A stretch of 9,155 bases of DNA from JAXDBV01 sp034678415 (GTDB taxonomy: Bacteria; Bacteroidota; Bacteroidia; Bacteroidales; VadinHA17), in assembly GCA_034678415.1 (NCBI GenBank), contig JAXDBV010000106.1:1-9155 (forward strand), given 5' to 3'. Both the position numbers and the translations under genes were made by a program. Shown piece after piece: positions 1-7,022 of this stretch; position 1 is the first letter of the stretch, and each line of letters opens with the position of its first letter. The notes beneath the pieces were generated by a model. The model was given only the letters and a program-made list of their open reading frames with translations. It had not been told where the DNA came from and ran no database searches.

Positions 1-1
1 A

Positions 2-472
2 GCCCAGTTGTTATATCTTGATTCCACCGATCCGACCAAGGATATCCATATTTATGTCAACACCCCCGGGGGTACCGTCCACGCAGGATTGGGGATTTAC
101 GATACCATGCAGTACATTTCCTGCGACATTGCCACCATCTGTACTGGTATGGCGGCATCGATGGGAGCCATTCTACTGGCAGCCGGCTCCAAAGGCAAAC
201 GCTCTGCCCTCAAGCATTCACGTATCATGATACACCAGCCGATGGGCGGGGTCCAGGGACAGGCAGTGGATATTGAGATCACCGCCAGGGAAATCCTTAA
301 GCTGAGGAATGAACTGTATAACATCCTTTCCGAACATACCGGCGTCTCCTTTAAAAAGATTGAAAAAGACTCGGACAGGGACTACTGGATGACGGCGGAG
401 GAGGCCAGGGAATACGGAATGATCGATGAAGTGCTGTTCCGTCCCGAAAGGAAAACCAAGGAACTGAAATAA
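2..472 (+). CDS. clpP: ATP-dependent Clp protease proteolytic subunit ClpP (5' truncated by window edge)
   Basis: ClpP is the serine peptidase of the Clp machine: two stacked heptamer rings in the cytoplasm that degrade polypeptides threaded in by ClpX or a related ATPase. The first complete codon is at 2 (reading AQLLYLDSTDP), so the gene starts before the window; by comparison with E. coli ClpP roughly 60-70 N-terminal residues are missing. The TTG at 8 is an internal leucine codon, not a start. The full catalytic triad is visible: Ser in GMAASMGA (codon 158-160), His in IMIHQPMGG (233-235) and Asp in SDRDYW (380-382). The substrate-cleft strand NTPGG and the handle helix (DIEITAREIL) are also present. 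The gene ends 16 nt before clpX, so the two are almost certainly cotranscribed. In Bacteroidota trigger factor (tig) commonly lies just upstream, outside this window. Identification is very secure. Confidence 0.97.
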   Translation, partial: AQLLYLDSTDPTKDIHIYVNTPGGTVHAGLGIYDTMQYISCDIATICTGMAASMGAILLAAGSKGKRSALKHSRIMIHQPMGGVQGQAVDIEITAREILKLRNELYNILSEHTGVSFKKIEKDSDRDYWMTAEEAREYGMIDEVLFRPERKTKELK

Positions 473-488
473 CCTACACCACAAACCA

Positions 489-1709
489 ATGGATAAATGT
501 TCCTTCTGCGGCAGGGATAAACGCGATACCAACCTGCTGATCGCGGGTATATCAGGACATATCTGCGATCACTGCGTGGAACAGGCGTACAGCATACTGC
601 AGGAAGAATCACAGAAACAAAGCCATTTTGATGTAAATCAGATCCAGCTTCACAAACCACAGGAAATAAAAAAATTCCTCGACCAGTATGTCATCGGGCA
701 GGAACAGGCCAAAAAGATCCTTTCCGTAGCGGTGTACAATCATTATAAGAGAATCCTGCAGAACAAGCCGAGGGAGGATGACGATGTGGAGATTGAGAAG
801 TCAAACATCATTCTCGTGGGTGAAACGGGTACAGGTAAAACCCTTCTTGCCCGCACCATTGCAAAGATGCTGAATGTACCCTTTACCATTGTTGACGCTA
901 CGGTCCTTACCGAGGCGGGGTACGTGGGCGAGGATATTGAAAGCCTTCTTACGCGTCTTCTCCAGGTTGCCGACTATGATGTCAGGGCAGCCGAGAAAGG
1001 AATTGTCTTCATTGATGAGATCGACAAGATAGCCCGTAAGGGCGACAATCCCTCCATCACCCGTGATGTGTCGGGCGAGGGTGTACAACAGGGATTGCTC
1101 AAGCTGCTGGAGGGATCCATCGTGAACGTCCCGCCCCAGGGTGGAAGAAAACACCCCGAACAGAAAATGATCCCGGTGGATACCAAGAACATACTTTTTA
1201 TCTGTGGCGGAGCTTTTGAGGGTATCGAGAAGAAGATAGCACAAAGGCTGAACACCAAGGTGGTGGGGTATACAGCCATCAAGCACAACAAGGGTGTGGA
1301 GAGGGAGAACCTGTTGCAGTACATCGCCCCACAGGACCTTCGTGCCTTCGGCATGATCCCCGAGATCGTGGGCCGTCTGCCCGTGGTTACACACCTGAAA
1401 CCCCTCGATAAATCAGCCCTGAGAGCAATTCTCACCGCACCAAAAAATGCCATTATCAAACAATATATCAAGCTGTTCAGAATGGATGGCATCGACCTGA
1501 AGATAAAAGAAGATGTATACGACTACATCGTTGACAAGGCAATGGAGTTTAAGCTGGGTGCCCGGGGCCTCCGTTCCATTGTCGAAGCCATCATGATCGA
1601 TCCCATGTTCGAATCCCCTTCAAAGGATATCAAGGAGATTTCGATCGATCTGCCCTTTGTCAAACAAAAACTGGAGAATGTCAACCTGCAACGCCTGAAA
1701 GTTGCATAA
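489..1709 (+). CDS. clpX: ATP-dependent Clp protease ATP-binding subunit ClpX
   Basis: ClpX is a hexameric AAA+ unfoldase that recognises tagged proteins and feeds them to ClpP. The 406-residue protein is complete. It has an N-terminal C4 zinc-binding domain (Cys4, Cys7, Cys26, Cys29), Walker A GETGTGKT (111-118), Walker B IVFIDE (172-177), the pore loop GYVG (144-147), the RKH loop (220-222), the arginine finger in GRLPVV (Arg296) and the sensor-2 arginine in GARGLR (359). The loop that contacts ClpP, IGF in E. coli, appears here as VGY (259-261), which I believe is normal in this phylum. The ATG at 489 puts the zinc motif at the usual N-terminal distance. No Shine-Dalgarno is visible, as is common in Bacteroidota. 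The gene follows clpP after 16 nt and is closed by the hairpin at 1725-1760. recQ, which often follows clpX in relatives, is absent; a convergent lipoprotein gene is there instead. Confidence 0.98.
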   Translation: MDKCSFCGRDKRDTNLLIAGISGHICDHCVEQAYSILQEESQKQSHFDVNQIQLHKPQEIKKFLDQYVIGQEQAKKILSVAVYNHYKRILQNKPREDDDVEIEKSNIILVGETGTGKTLLARTIAKMLNVPFTIVDATVLTEAGYVGEDIESLLTRLLQVADYDVRAAEKGIVFIDEIDKIARKGDNPSITRDVSGEGVQQGLLKLLEGSIVNVPPQGGRKHPEQKMIPVDTKNILFICGGAFEGIEKKIAQRLNTKVVGYTAIKHNKGVERENLLQYIAPQDLRAFGMIPEIVGRLPVVTHLKPLDKSALRAILTAPKNAIIKQYIKLFRMDGIDLKIKEDVYDYIVDKAMEFKLGARGLRSIVEAIMIDPMFESPSKDIKEISIDLPFVKQKLENVNLQRLKVA

Positions 1710-1724
1710 TCATACAAGGAACAG

Positions 1725-1760
1725 AAAAAGAGCGGTGGAACCATCGCTCTTTTTTCTTTT
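1725..1760. terminator. Bidirectional intrinsic terminator between clpX and the convergent lipoprotein gene
   Basis: An almost perfect inverted repeat has arms 1725-1738 and 1741-1754, core AGAGCG / CGCTCT, with one G-T pair. On the plus strand it is followed by a T-rich run (to 1760), 16 nt after the clpX stop codon. Read on the minus strand it also ends in a run of five T, 10 nt or so after the stop of the lipoprotein gene. It can therefore end transcription from both sides, which suits its place between two convergent genes. Confidence 0.9.
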
Positions 1761-1769
1761 ATCAACCCT

Positions 1770-2630
1770 CTAACCGGGGAATCTGCGGTGATTGTGCCTG
1801 AGTATGATCTCCCGGATTACACCGTCAATGGTAACGGAAGCAAGGGCATCGCAGGTACCGTCGCCATAGTCGAGGATAACGGCGGGATTATCACCGGTGG
1901 TGATCTCTACAATCCCCGAGGTAATGAAACGACAAGCCCTGTCGATAGACAGAGGTGTTGTGATTACACGGGTGTATTCCAGTCCACTGAAGGTTATCCC
2001 GCCGGCATTACCGGTAACCAGGTACTGATCGTCCCAGGGCGATGGCGTCAGTTCACCACCGATCCATTCACGGGTACGTGTTACCTCACGGGTGGCAACC
2101 GTAGAGTCGGGAAGGATCACCTTGCCTCCTGAAAGGACTACGGAAAACTCAAGGTTGCCGTTTGTGTTCCGGCCGGTATTGACGATGGTTTTTACTCCCT
2201 CCACCCGTATCCCGTTGATATAGTAATCAACCATGGTTACCGTTCGTGTGGCGCCCGGTTTCCTGAAGCGGCCGGTAAAAGTGATTACGATCTTGCCGCT
2301 TCGCGTGATGGTATGGTCTCCCGCATACTTGATACAGGCTTCCCCGTAGTCAATGGTCATCACCTTTGGCCAGCGTAGAGTGTCAGGCCTGTCTACAGTA
2401 ATCACAGGACAATCGCTTGTCTCCAGTGACTTCAGCCCTGAAAACAGCATGCCGTCGACAGCCGTTTCAGCTTCATCGATACTGGCGAAGACATCCTCGA
2501 ACAGCATCTCGGTGAGATTCTCATCCTCCACATCATCCATGCTCACCCGTTCTCCGGTTTTCTCACAGGCAGCCAGCAGGAATAAAACCACCGGCATCAA
2601 CATAAAGAAATATAGCTTCTTCGTTTTCAT
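1770..2630 (-). CDS. Secreted lipoprotein of unknown function (Bacteroidota type)
   Basis: I do not recognise a named family. The 286-residue protein begins with a lipoprotein signal peptide: Lys-Thr-Lys-Lys, a hydrophobic stretch (6-19) and lipobox LLAAC with Cys22 as the lipidation site, so it should be membrane-anchored in the envelope. The ATG at 2630 is chosen because it puts the signal peptide exactly at the N-terminus; the frame stays open to 2702 but that would add 24 residues in front of it. The rest looks beta-rich with many Thr/Val/Ile strands. A module repeats near each end: Cys74...DYG(94-96)..Cys99, then Cys233...DYG(254-256)..Cys260, each followed by a strand-like stretch (SGKIVITFTGR, DGVIREIILRH). 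The four cysteines could form two disulfides. From memory, similar lipoproteins with paired DYG-Cys motifs are common and unannotated in Bacteroidota. It stands alone, 264 nt behind folA and facing clpX. Confidence 0.8.
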   Translation of the reverse strand: MKTKKLYFFMLMPVVLFLLAACEKTGERVSMDDVEDENLTEMLFEDVFASIDEAETAVDGMLFSGLKSLETSDCPVITVDRPDTLRWPKVMTIDYGEACIKYAGDHTITRSGKIVITFTGRFRKPGATRTVTMVDYYINGIRVEGVKTIVNTGRNTNGNLEFSVVLSGGKVILPDSTVATREVTRTREWIGGELTPSPWDDQYLVTGNAGGITFSGLEYTRVITTPLSIDRACRFITSGIVEITTGDNPAVILDYGDGTCDALASVTIDGVIREIILRHNHRRFPG

Positions 2631-2894
2631 AATGACATGTTTTTGTAAGTGCTTAAAATGAATTAAATGCAGAAACTGTTTGATTAGATTACGGGCAAAC
2701 AAAAAGGTTTAATCCCGGAGGGAAAGAAGCATACCATGCAGATTTTATCATAAATAACTGTTATTCAATATGATGATTGATGCAACGATTGTTTCCTACC
2801 GGAAAAAGGAAAGAGGAGGATGATGGTTGCTATAGGCTCCTGTATAAAGAATTACTGAATAATATGAGAGGGAATTCAATAAATTTATCTACCA
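2631..2894. other. Noncoding gap between folA and the lipoprotein gene
   Basis: This 264-nt AT-rich stretch separates two minus-strand genes and must contain the lipoprotein gene's promoter if that gene is transcribed alone. I see no clear full promoter match and no terminator with a T-run for the thyA-folA transcript. It holds three small symmetric elements: a perfect 6-nt-arm inverted repeat AATAAC-T-GTTATT (2753-2765), a weak hairpin TTTCCT...AGGAAA (2792-2812) and the palindrome ATAAATTTAT (2879-2888) at the end of folA. None can be assigned a function. Confidence 0.5.
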
Positions 2895-3437
2895 TTACCT
2901 GGTCCGTTTGACAGTTGACCTCTTGTTGGTTGCTTTTCTTTTATATACCTGGTACGTATATGGAAACTGCTGGCTTTCACCGGCAGGTATCTTTTCACTT
3001 GACACCATGTGCCATTCAAGGTTATCCAGTACCGGGAAGAAGGTATCCGCATCAAATTCCCTGTGCACCCGTGTGATATAGAGTGTATCAGCCAGGGGGA
3101 GGAACTGACGGTACACCGAGCCGCCCCCGATGATAAAACATTCGTCGTCAGGGCATTTGGCAATGGCATCCTGAACAGAAAAGGCAGTAATACATCCCGG
3201 TATTCTTTCATCCGGCTGGTCAGTCAGGACAACGTTAATCCGGTCAGGGAGAGGCCGCTTGGGAAGCGACTCATAGGTCTTCTTGCCCATGATCACCGCA
3301 TGGCCTGTTGTCAGCTTTCTGAACCGTTTCAGGTCAGCAGGGATATGCCACAGGAGTTTGTTATCCTTACCGATGGCATGATTATCCGCGACAGCTGCAA
3401 TGATGGAAAATGTCTTCATTTCTTTTTCATTCATCAT
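2895..3437 (-). CDS. folA: Dihydrofolate reductase (type I, chromosomal)
   Basis: DHFR reduces dihydrofolate to tetrahydrofolate with NADPH in the cytoplasm and is the target of trimethoprim. The fold's markers are in order: SIIAAVADNHAIG (11-23), LLWHIPADLKRF (28-39) with Asp35 equivalent to the catalytic Asp27 of E. coli, VIMGKKTYES (48-57) for NADPH binding, and FIIGGGSVY (101-109), the second cofactor loop. At 180 residues it is somewhat longer than E. coli DHFR (159), mainly because of a basic C-terminal tail (about 166-180, rich in Lys, Arg and Thr). The start is ambiguous: ATG codons lie at 3437, 3434 and 3419. The 3437 start begins 1 nt after the thyA stop, favouring translational coupling; the 3419 start gives MKTFSIIAAV, closer to the usual N-terminus. 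The pairing with thyA makes metabolic sense, because ThyA makes dihydrofolate and this enzyme recycles it. Confidence 0.95.
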   Translation of the reverse strand: MMNEKEMKTFSIIAAVADNHAIGKDNKLLWHIPADLKRFRKLTTGHAVIMGKKTYESLPKRPLPDRINVVLTDQPDERIPGCITAFSVQDAIAKCPDDECFIIGGGSVYRQFLPLADTLYITRVHREFDADTFFPVLDNLEWHMVSSEKIPAGESQQFPYTYQVYKRKATNKRSTVKRTR

Positions 3438-3438
3438 C

Positions 3439-4233
3439 TTAAACGCTTATCTCACCCCTGATATGCGGATGTGCCTGGTAGTTTTCAAGCTGGAAATCCT
3501 CATATACGAAATCGTCAATATTCTTTCTGGCAGGATTTAGCTTCATCACAGGCAGAGGGTACGGGCTGCGTGTCATCTGGAGCCGTGCCTGCTCCAGATG
3601 GTTCAGGTAAATATGGGCATCTCCCAGGGTATGAATGAACTCACCCGGCCGGAGGCCGGTAACCTGAGCTACCATCATCAGCAGGAGAGAGTATGAGGCG
3701 ATGTTAAAGGGCACACCCAGGAAAACGTCGGCGCTGCGCTGGTACAGCTGGCATGACAGCCGGCCTTCGGCCACATAAAACTGGAACAGCAGGTGGCAGG
3801 GAGGTAGTACCATTTTATCGAGATCCCCCACATTCCAGGCAGAAACAATATGTCGTCGTGAGTCAGGATTGCTGCATATCGAGTTGATGACGGCTGCCAT
3901 TTGGTCAATATGCCTGTTGCCGCCGGCTGGCCACGATCGCCACTGATACCCGTACACGGGCCCCAGGTCGCCCTTCTCATCAGCCCATTCATTCCAAATG
4001 GTGACACCATTCCTGGTAAGGTATCCTATGTTGGTCTCTCCCTTCAGAAACCACAGCAGCTCGTGTATGATCGACCGTAGATGCAGCTTCTTGGTGGTCA
4101 TCAGCGGAAACCCGTCACTAAGCCTGAACCTCATCTGGTAACCGAAAACACTGATCGCACCGGTTCCTGTGCGATCCTTCTTCCCGGTTCCATTCCTTAG
4201 CACATGATCAAGCAAGTCAAGATATTGCCGCAT
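3439..4233 (-). CDS. thyA: Thymidylate synthase
   Basis: ThyA methylates dUMP to dTMP using 5,10-methylenetetrahydrofolate as both carbon donor and reductant, releasing dihydrofolate. The 264-residue protein has the same length as E. coli ThyA and aligns with it residue for residue at the active site: Arg21, the phosphate-binding pair Arg126-Arg127, the nucleophile Cys146 in LPPCHLLFQFYV, Arg166-Ser167 and Asp169 in QRSAD, Asn177 in FNIASY, and His207/Tyr209 in DAHIY. The gene is complete and shows no sign of damage. It is first in a two-gene transcript; folA follows its TAA after a single base. A promoter-like pair of boxes (4283-4315) and a small hairpin (4251-4262) lie upstream. Presence of classical ThyA, with its need for DHFR, explains why the two genes are kept together. 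Confidence 0.99.
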   Translation of the reverse strand: MRQYLDLLDHVLRNGTGKKDRTGTGAISVFGYQMRFRLSDGFPLMTTKKLHLRSIIHELLWFLKGETNIGYLTRNGVTIWNEWADEKGDLGPVYGYQWRSWPAGGNRHIDQMAAVINSICSNPDSRRHIVSAWNVGDLDKMVLPPCHLLFQFYVAEGRLSCQLYQRSADVFLGVPFNIASYSLLLMMVAQVTGLRPGEFIHTLGDAHIYLNHLEQARLQMTRSPYPLPVMKLNPARKNIDDFVYEDFQLENYQAHPHIRGEISV

Positions 4234-4262
4234 ACAAAAACAGATTTTGTCCCCTTCAGGGG
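4234..4262 (-). promoter_or_regulatory. thyA leader: small GC hairpin plus an inverted repeat touching the start codon
   Basis: Read in the direction of thyA, the leader contains CCCC-TGAA-GGGG (4262-4251), a perfect 4-bp GC stem with a tetraloop, immediately followed by ACAAAA...TTTTGT (4250-4234), whose last base abuts the ATG. The second repeat could pair and affect access to the start codon. This is structure seen in the sequence; any regulatory role is inference. From memory, CCCCTTCAGGGG-like elements recur between genes in Bacteroidota genomes, so the first hairpin could also be a dispersed repeat. Confidence 0.35.
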
Positions 4263-4282
4263 AATATTCTATTTAGAACCGA

Positions 4283-4315
4283 TAAAAATAAGAATTATTT
4301 AGAAAGCGGAACAAA
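4283..4315 (-). promoter_or_regulatory. Candidate Bacteroidota-type promoter for thyA-folA
   Basis: On the minus strand a TTTG box (4315-4312) is separated by 21 nt from TATTTTTA (4290-4283). The Bacteroidota housekeeping consensus is TTTG, 19-21 nt, TAnnTTTG, so only the last base differs. Transcription would begin near 4276 and give a leader of about 43 nt containing the hairpin at 4251-4262. The region is AT-rich, so a chance match is possible. Confidence 0.5.
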
Positions 4316-4400
4316 AAGCTTACTCGAATAAGGAATGATTTTTTAACATGATATTCACAAGTTGTATCTCCCGCTGCTCCGGTGACCAGACAGGAAAACA

Positions 4401-5735
4401 CTACTTTTTTCTTTTCCCTGCCATTGTTATCCACCGTTCAATATCCGTTATCACTTCTTCTTCAACATGACCGGGCTTCATGTATTCATCGGGCCTGACA
4501 ATACCTTCTCCATGGATAAACAAGTGGTTAAGGCTTGCATAGGTTTTCATGGTCACTTTTCTCCTGTGGCCGATGGTTTCTTTCCAGATATTATAATCAT
4601 CGAGGGTCACCTGGTAATCACGTTCACCCTGAAGGATCAGTACCGGGCATTTCATTCTCCTGGCCATTTTCAGGTGGTCGTACCGGTTAAGATAATACCA
4701 GTAACTGGCCGACACACCCATGGGCAGGCTGTCGGCCGGTGTATCATCTTCCGGTGTGAGTGTTTTCACCCTGGCAGCCTGTCGGGCAATTGTTTTAATG
4801 GTTTTCTCCCCTTCAGTTGTGAGGCTGTCGAGGGACAGGATATAACGGGTTTGCATCACCAGCAGGTCTTCGAGGGGGCGGGCGCTGGCGGCCAACATGA
4901 TTGCCCCCCCGACACCGGAAAGATGAGACACAATGAGTGGTATGGCATATCCTCCGAGGCTGTGACCGAGAACAAAGACCCGGTGCGGATCTATCTGTCC
5001 GATGCTTTTTGCCAGGTGTACGGCATTGACGGCATCTTCCACCGTTTCCTCATACAGGGTCAGGCGGTTGACGTCCAGTTTGTTGGGGACAGCCCGTGTC
5101 CGTTTCTCATACCGGATGACGGCTATGCCGCGGCTGGCCAGACCCAAGGCAAGATCCCTGAAAGGTTTGCTCAAACCGACACTCTCATCCCTGTCGTTCG
5201 GTCCTGACCCGTGCACAAGGATAATAGCAGGGAAAGGGCCATCACCACGGGGCAACGACAGGGTGCCGGGCAATTCAAACCCGCCGGTCGTCACTACAAT
5301 ATCCTGCTCACGAAAAAGCGAGGAGTCGGCATACGACGGCAGGGTATACTTCACCCTGGCGGTGGAAGGTACCAGAAAGAAACCGGCAATCTTATCCCGG
5401 GTATCAAAAAAACTGATCTTTATATCAAGATCAATCCTTTCAAATCCGCAGGACACGTAAACAAAATCTATTGTATCGACCTCTTCCGTGGTTACGGCAA
5501 ATATCTCCTTGAAATTTCCCACTTGTTTCTGAATCATCTGCCACAGCTCAGCCAGCTGTTGTTCGCTCACGTGTCTGATAACGGTTGAATCAAACAATAC
5601 ATACGCCCTGGCAATTTCATTCCCGTTCAGGTGATTGACGAAACCGATGGCGATACCAGTCTGTTTTTCCGACACCTGGCAGAACGCCCGTGCTGCTGAC
5701 AGGAGAACGATAAACACGATTAGTATATATTTCAT
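4401..5735 (-). CDS. Secreted alpha/beta hydrolase with N-terminal DUF3887-like domain
   Basis: This 444-residue protein is probably an envelope or periplasmic serine hydrolase (esterase or peptidase class; substrate unknown). Residues 1 to about 20 form a signal peptide (MKYILIVFIVLLSAARA, with likely signal peptidase I cleavage around ARA or FCQ); there is no proper lipobox. Residues about 24-120 resemble the DUF3887 domain often placed before such hydrolases. The catalytic domain (about 140-440) shows the oxyanion-hole motif HGSGP (175-179), nucleophile elbow GHSLGG with Ser259, acid Asp373 in GERDYQV and His404 in LNHLF, so the triad is intact. It is similar in layout to proteins annotated as S9/S33-like peptidases or dienelactone-hydrolase-like enzymes, which cannot be separated by eye. 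The start lies 4 nt after the oxidoreductase gene's stop, so the two are cotranscribed. It ends 168 nt before thyA's start with no clear terminator. Confidence 0.88.
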   Translation of the reverse strand: MKYILIVFIVLLSAARAFCQVSEKQTGIAIGFVNHLNGNEIARAYVLFDSTVIRHVSEQQLAELWQMIQKQVGNFKEIFAVTTEEVDTIDFVYVSCGFERIDLDIKISFFDTRDKIAGFFLVPSTARVKYTLPSYADSSLFREQDIVVTTGGFELPGTLSLPRGDGPFPAIILVHGSGPNDRDESVGLSKPFRDLALGLASRGIAVIRYEKRTRAVPNKLDVNRLTLYEETVEDAVNAVHLAKSIGQIDPHRVFVLGHSLGGYAIPLIVSHLSGVGGAIMLAASARPLEDLLVMQTRYILSLDSLTTEGEKTIKTIARQAARVKTLTPEDDTPADSLPMGVSASYWYYLNRYDHLKMARRMKCPVLILQGERDYQVTLDDYNIWKETIGHRRKVTMKTYASLNHLFIHGEGIVRPDEYMKPGHVEEEVITDIERWITMAGKRKK

Positions 5736-5739
5736 ATTA

Positions 5740-6861
5740 TCAGGAGTTTATGCTGATGTTAACATTCCGTTCGCGCAGATAGCGGATAATATATTCAAAC
5801 CGGCAGGGATCTTCCCCGATAAACTCAGGGGGACAGATACCGGGGTTCAGGTTACCCTGCTCAAGGATAAGCGTTGCCACCGCTGAGCATGTGTACCCTG
5901 TTGTTCGCGCCATGGAGAGGGTGTCTGTATCTCTGTCATACCTGTCAAACAGATGGCAGGTATATTGCTGTCTTTTCTCTTTCTTAGAACCGCTGATGGT
6001 GATTCTCATGACGGTAAAATCTTCTTCGCCGGGTTTCAGTTCCCATTGTTTGGACAGAAGGATGCTGCTCAGATCCACGGGTTTTATTTTATGGTTGCCG
6101 ATGGCTACTTCCTCGCTGGAGAAGAAACCGCTTTCCCTGAGTACCCGCAGGTATTCAATGGTACCCGGGTAACGCAGGGTTTTTTCGATCATGTCAGGAA
6201 TGTGCATGGTTGTAAGAAGGGTTCTGAGCCCATCGGAGTTCCATGCTTCCAGCGTTCCCACTTCATCGAACTCAACCAGTTCAGGATCGGAGAGAGCTTC
6301 GCGCGTCACTATTTTCCCCTGTTGCATAAAACGGGCCGGTCGGACATATTCCTCGATAACATCGGGAGGGGAGAATACGGCGGCATATTGCCATGGCCAT
6401 TTCCGCCGGAGAGGCAGGCCTCCGACAAGGCATACGAAACGATCCACATCCATGATGCGATTATGATACCCGAGAATGATATTCCCCAGTCCCGGTGCCA
6501 CACCACAATCCACAACGGCTGTCACGTTATGTTGCTTTGCCAGGGTATCGAGCAGGAACGGATTTTCCGGGAAGAACGATATATCCACTACATTTTTCCC
6601 GGCGCTGATCACCTGTTTCAGCACTTCGAATCCCAGGTGCCCCGGTACAGCGCCAATTACAAGGTTATAACCCTGCACCAGTGACCGTATGCCATCCGTC
6701 TGTGTCAGGTCGAAACGGAGGGGGTTGATGTTCGGGTAAGAGGCAAAGAGATCAAGGGCGACTGGATTAATATCCACGGCTGTCACCGGGTAATTCCTGC
6801 TCAGATCAATGGCGATGGCACGGCCAACCATTCCGCTGCCAAGTACAATAATGTTCTTCAT
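5740..6861 (-). CDS. Saccharopine dehydrogenase-family oxidoreductase, lysine 6-dehydrogenase-like
   Basis: A cytoplasmic NAD(P)-dependent oxidoreductase of 373 residues. The N-terminal Rossmann fold begins at residue 3 with IIVLGSGMVGRA (glycines 8, 10 and 13) and ends its second strand with Asp30 in VTAVDINP, which usually indicates NAD(H) rather than NADP(H). A highly conserved family motif, VVDCGVAPGLGN, lies at 116-127, followed by the saccharopine dehydrogenase C-terminal domain (LVGGLP 145-150, FSPPDVIEEY 163-172, TLRYPGTIEYL 228-238). The length and these motifs recall bacterial lysine 6-dehydrogenase, which oxidises the lysine epsilon-amino group to a semialdehyde that cyclises to piperideine-6-carboxylate. 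A saccharopine or related amino-acid dehydrogenase is possible too. The ATG at 6861 places the Rossmann strand at the very N-terminus. The hydrolase gene follows 4 nt behind; no other lysine-catabolism gene is nearby. Confidence 0.85.
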   Translation of the reverse strand: MKNIIVLGSGMVGRAIAIDLSRNYPVTAVDINPVALDLFASYPNINPLRFDLTQTDGIRSLVQGYNLVIGAVPGHLGFEVLKQVISAGKNVVDISFFPENPFLLDTLAKQHNVTAVVDCGVAPGLGNIILGYHNRIMDVDRFVCLVGGLPLRRKWPWQYAAVFSPPDVIEEYVRPARFMQQGKIVTREALSDPELVEFDEVGTLEAWNSDGLRTLLTTMHIPDMIEKTLRYPGTIEYLRVLRESGFFSSEEVAIGNHKIKPVDLSSILLSKQWELKPGEEDFTVMRITISGSKKEKRQQYTCHLFDRYDRDTDTLSMARTTGYTCSAVATLILEQGNLNPGICPPEFIGEDPCRFEYIIRYLRERNVNISINS

Positions 6862-7022
6862 CAGGCCTGCAGATTTTGTTTATTCAATACCACCGGGAAT
6901 GAGATCGTATGTATGCCTGCAAATATTCCTTGCGGACATACCGGTCTTTCGTCGCGACATATCGGTGGTTATACAGGCAATCATCTTCCCGTCAGCATTT
7001 TGTGCTGCGGAAGGAAGGGTTA
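6862..7022. other. Intergenic region with a paired direct repeat and an imperfect hairpin
   Basis: These 161 nt separate the DUF151 gene from the oxidoreductase gene, both on the minus strand. Two near-identical 11-mers, GACATACCGGT (6935-6945) and GACATATCGGT (6956-6966), lie exactly 21 nt apart, about two helical turns, as protein-binding half-sites often do. Closer to the DUF151 stop is an imperfect hairpin (about 6985-7014, core CAGCA/TGCTG) lacking a T-run, so it is not a standard terminator. An 8-bp palindrome CAGGCCTG (6862-6869) abuts the oxidoreductase start codon. I see no clear TTTG/TAnnTTTG promoter. Confidence 0.4.

Noticed and set aside
801..1394. A 197-codon open frame on the minus strand inside clpX
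   Set aside because: It lies wholly antisense to an intact, highly conserved gene, and its translation has no recognisable motifs; it is a by-product of clpX codon use.
2631..2702. A longer lipoprotein start at 2702 adding 24 residues
   Set aside because: It would bury the signal peptide behind a charged, non-conserved segment; the ATG at 2630 gives a textbook lipoprotein N-terminus.
2792..2812. Hairpin TTTCCT...AGGAAA downstream of folA as a terminator
   Set aside because: The stem is only 6 bp and neither strand has a T-run after it.
4467..5207. A 246-codon plus-strand open frame opposite the alpha/beta hydrolase
   Set aside because: The minus strand encodes a full hydrolase with signal peptide and catalytic triad; the antisense product looks like no protein family.
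5953..6684. A 243-codon plus-strand open frame opposite the oxidoreductase
   Set aside because: It is antisense to a complete saccharopine-dehydrogenase-family gene and has no domain-like features.
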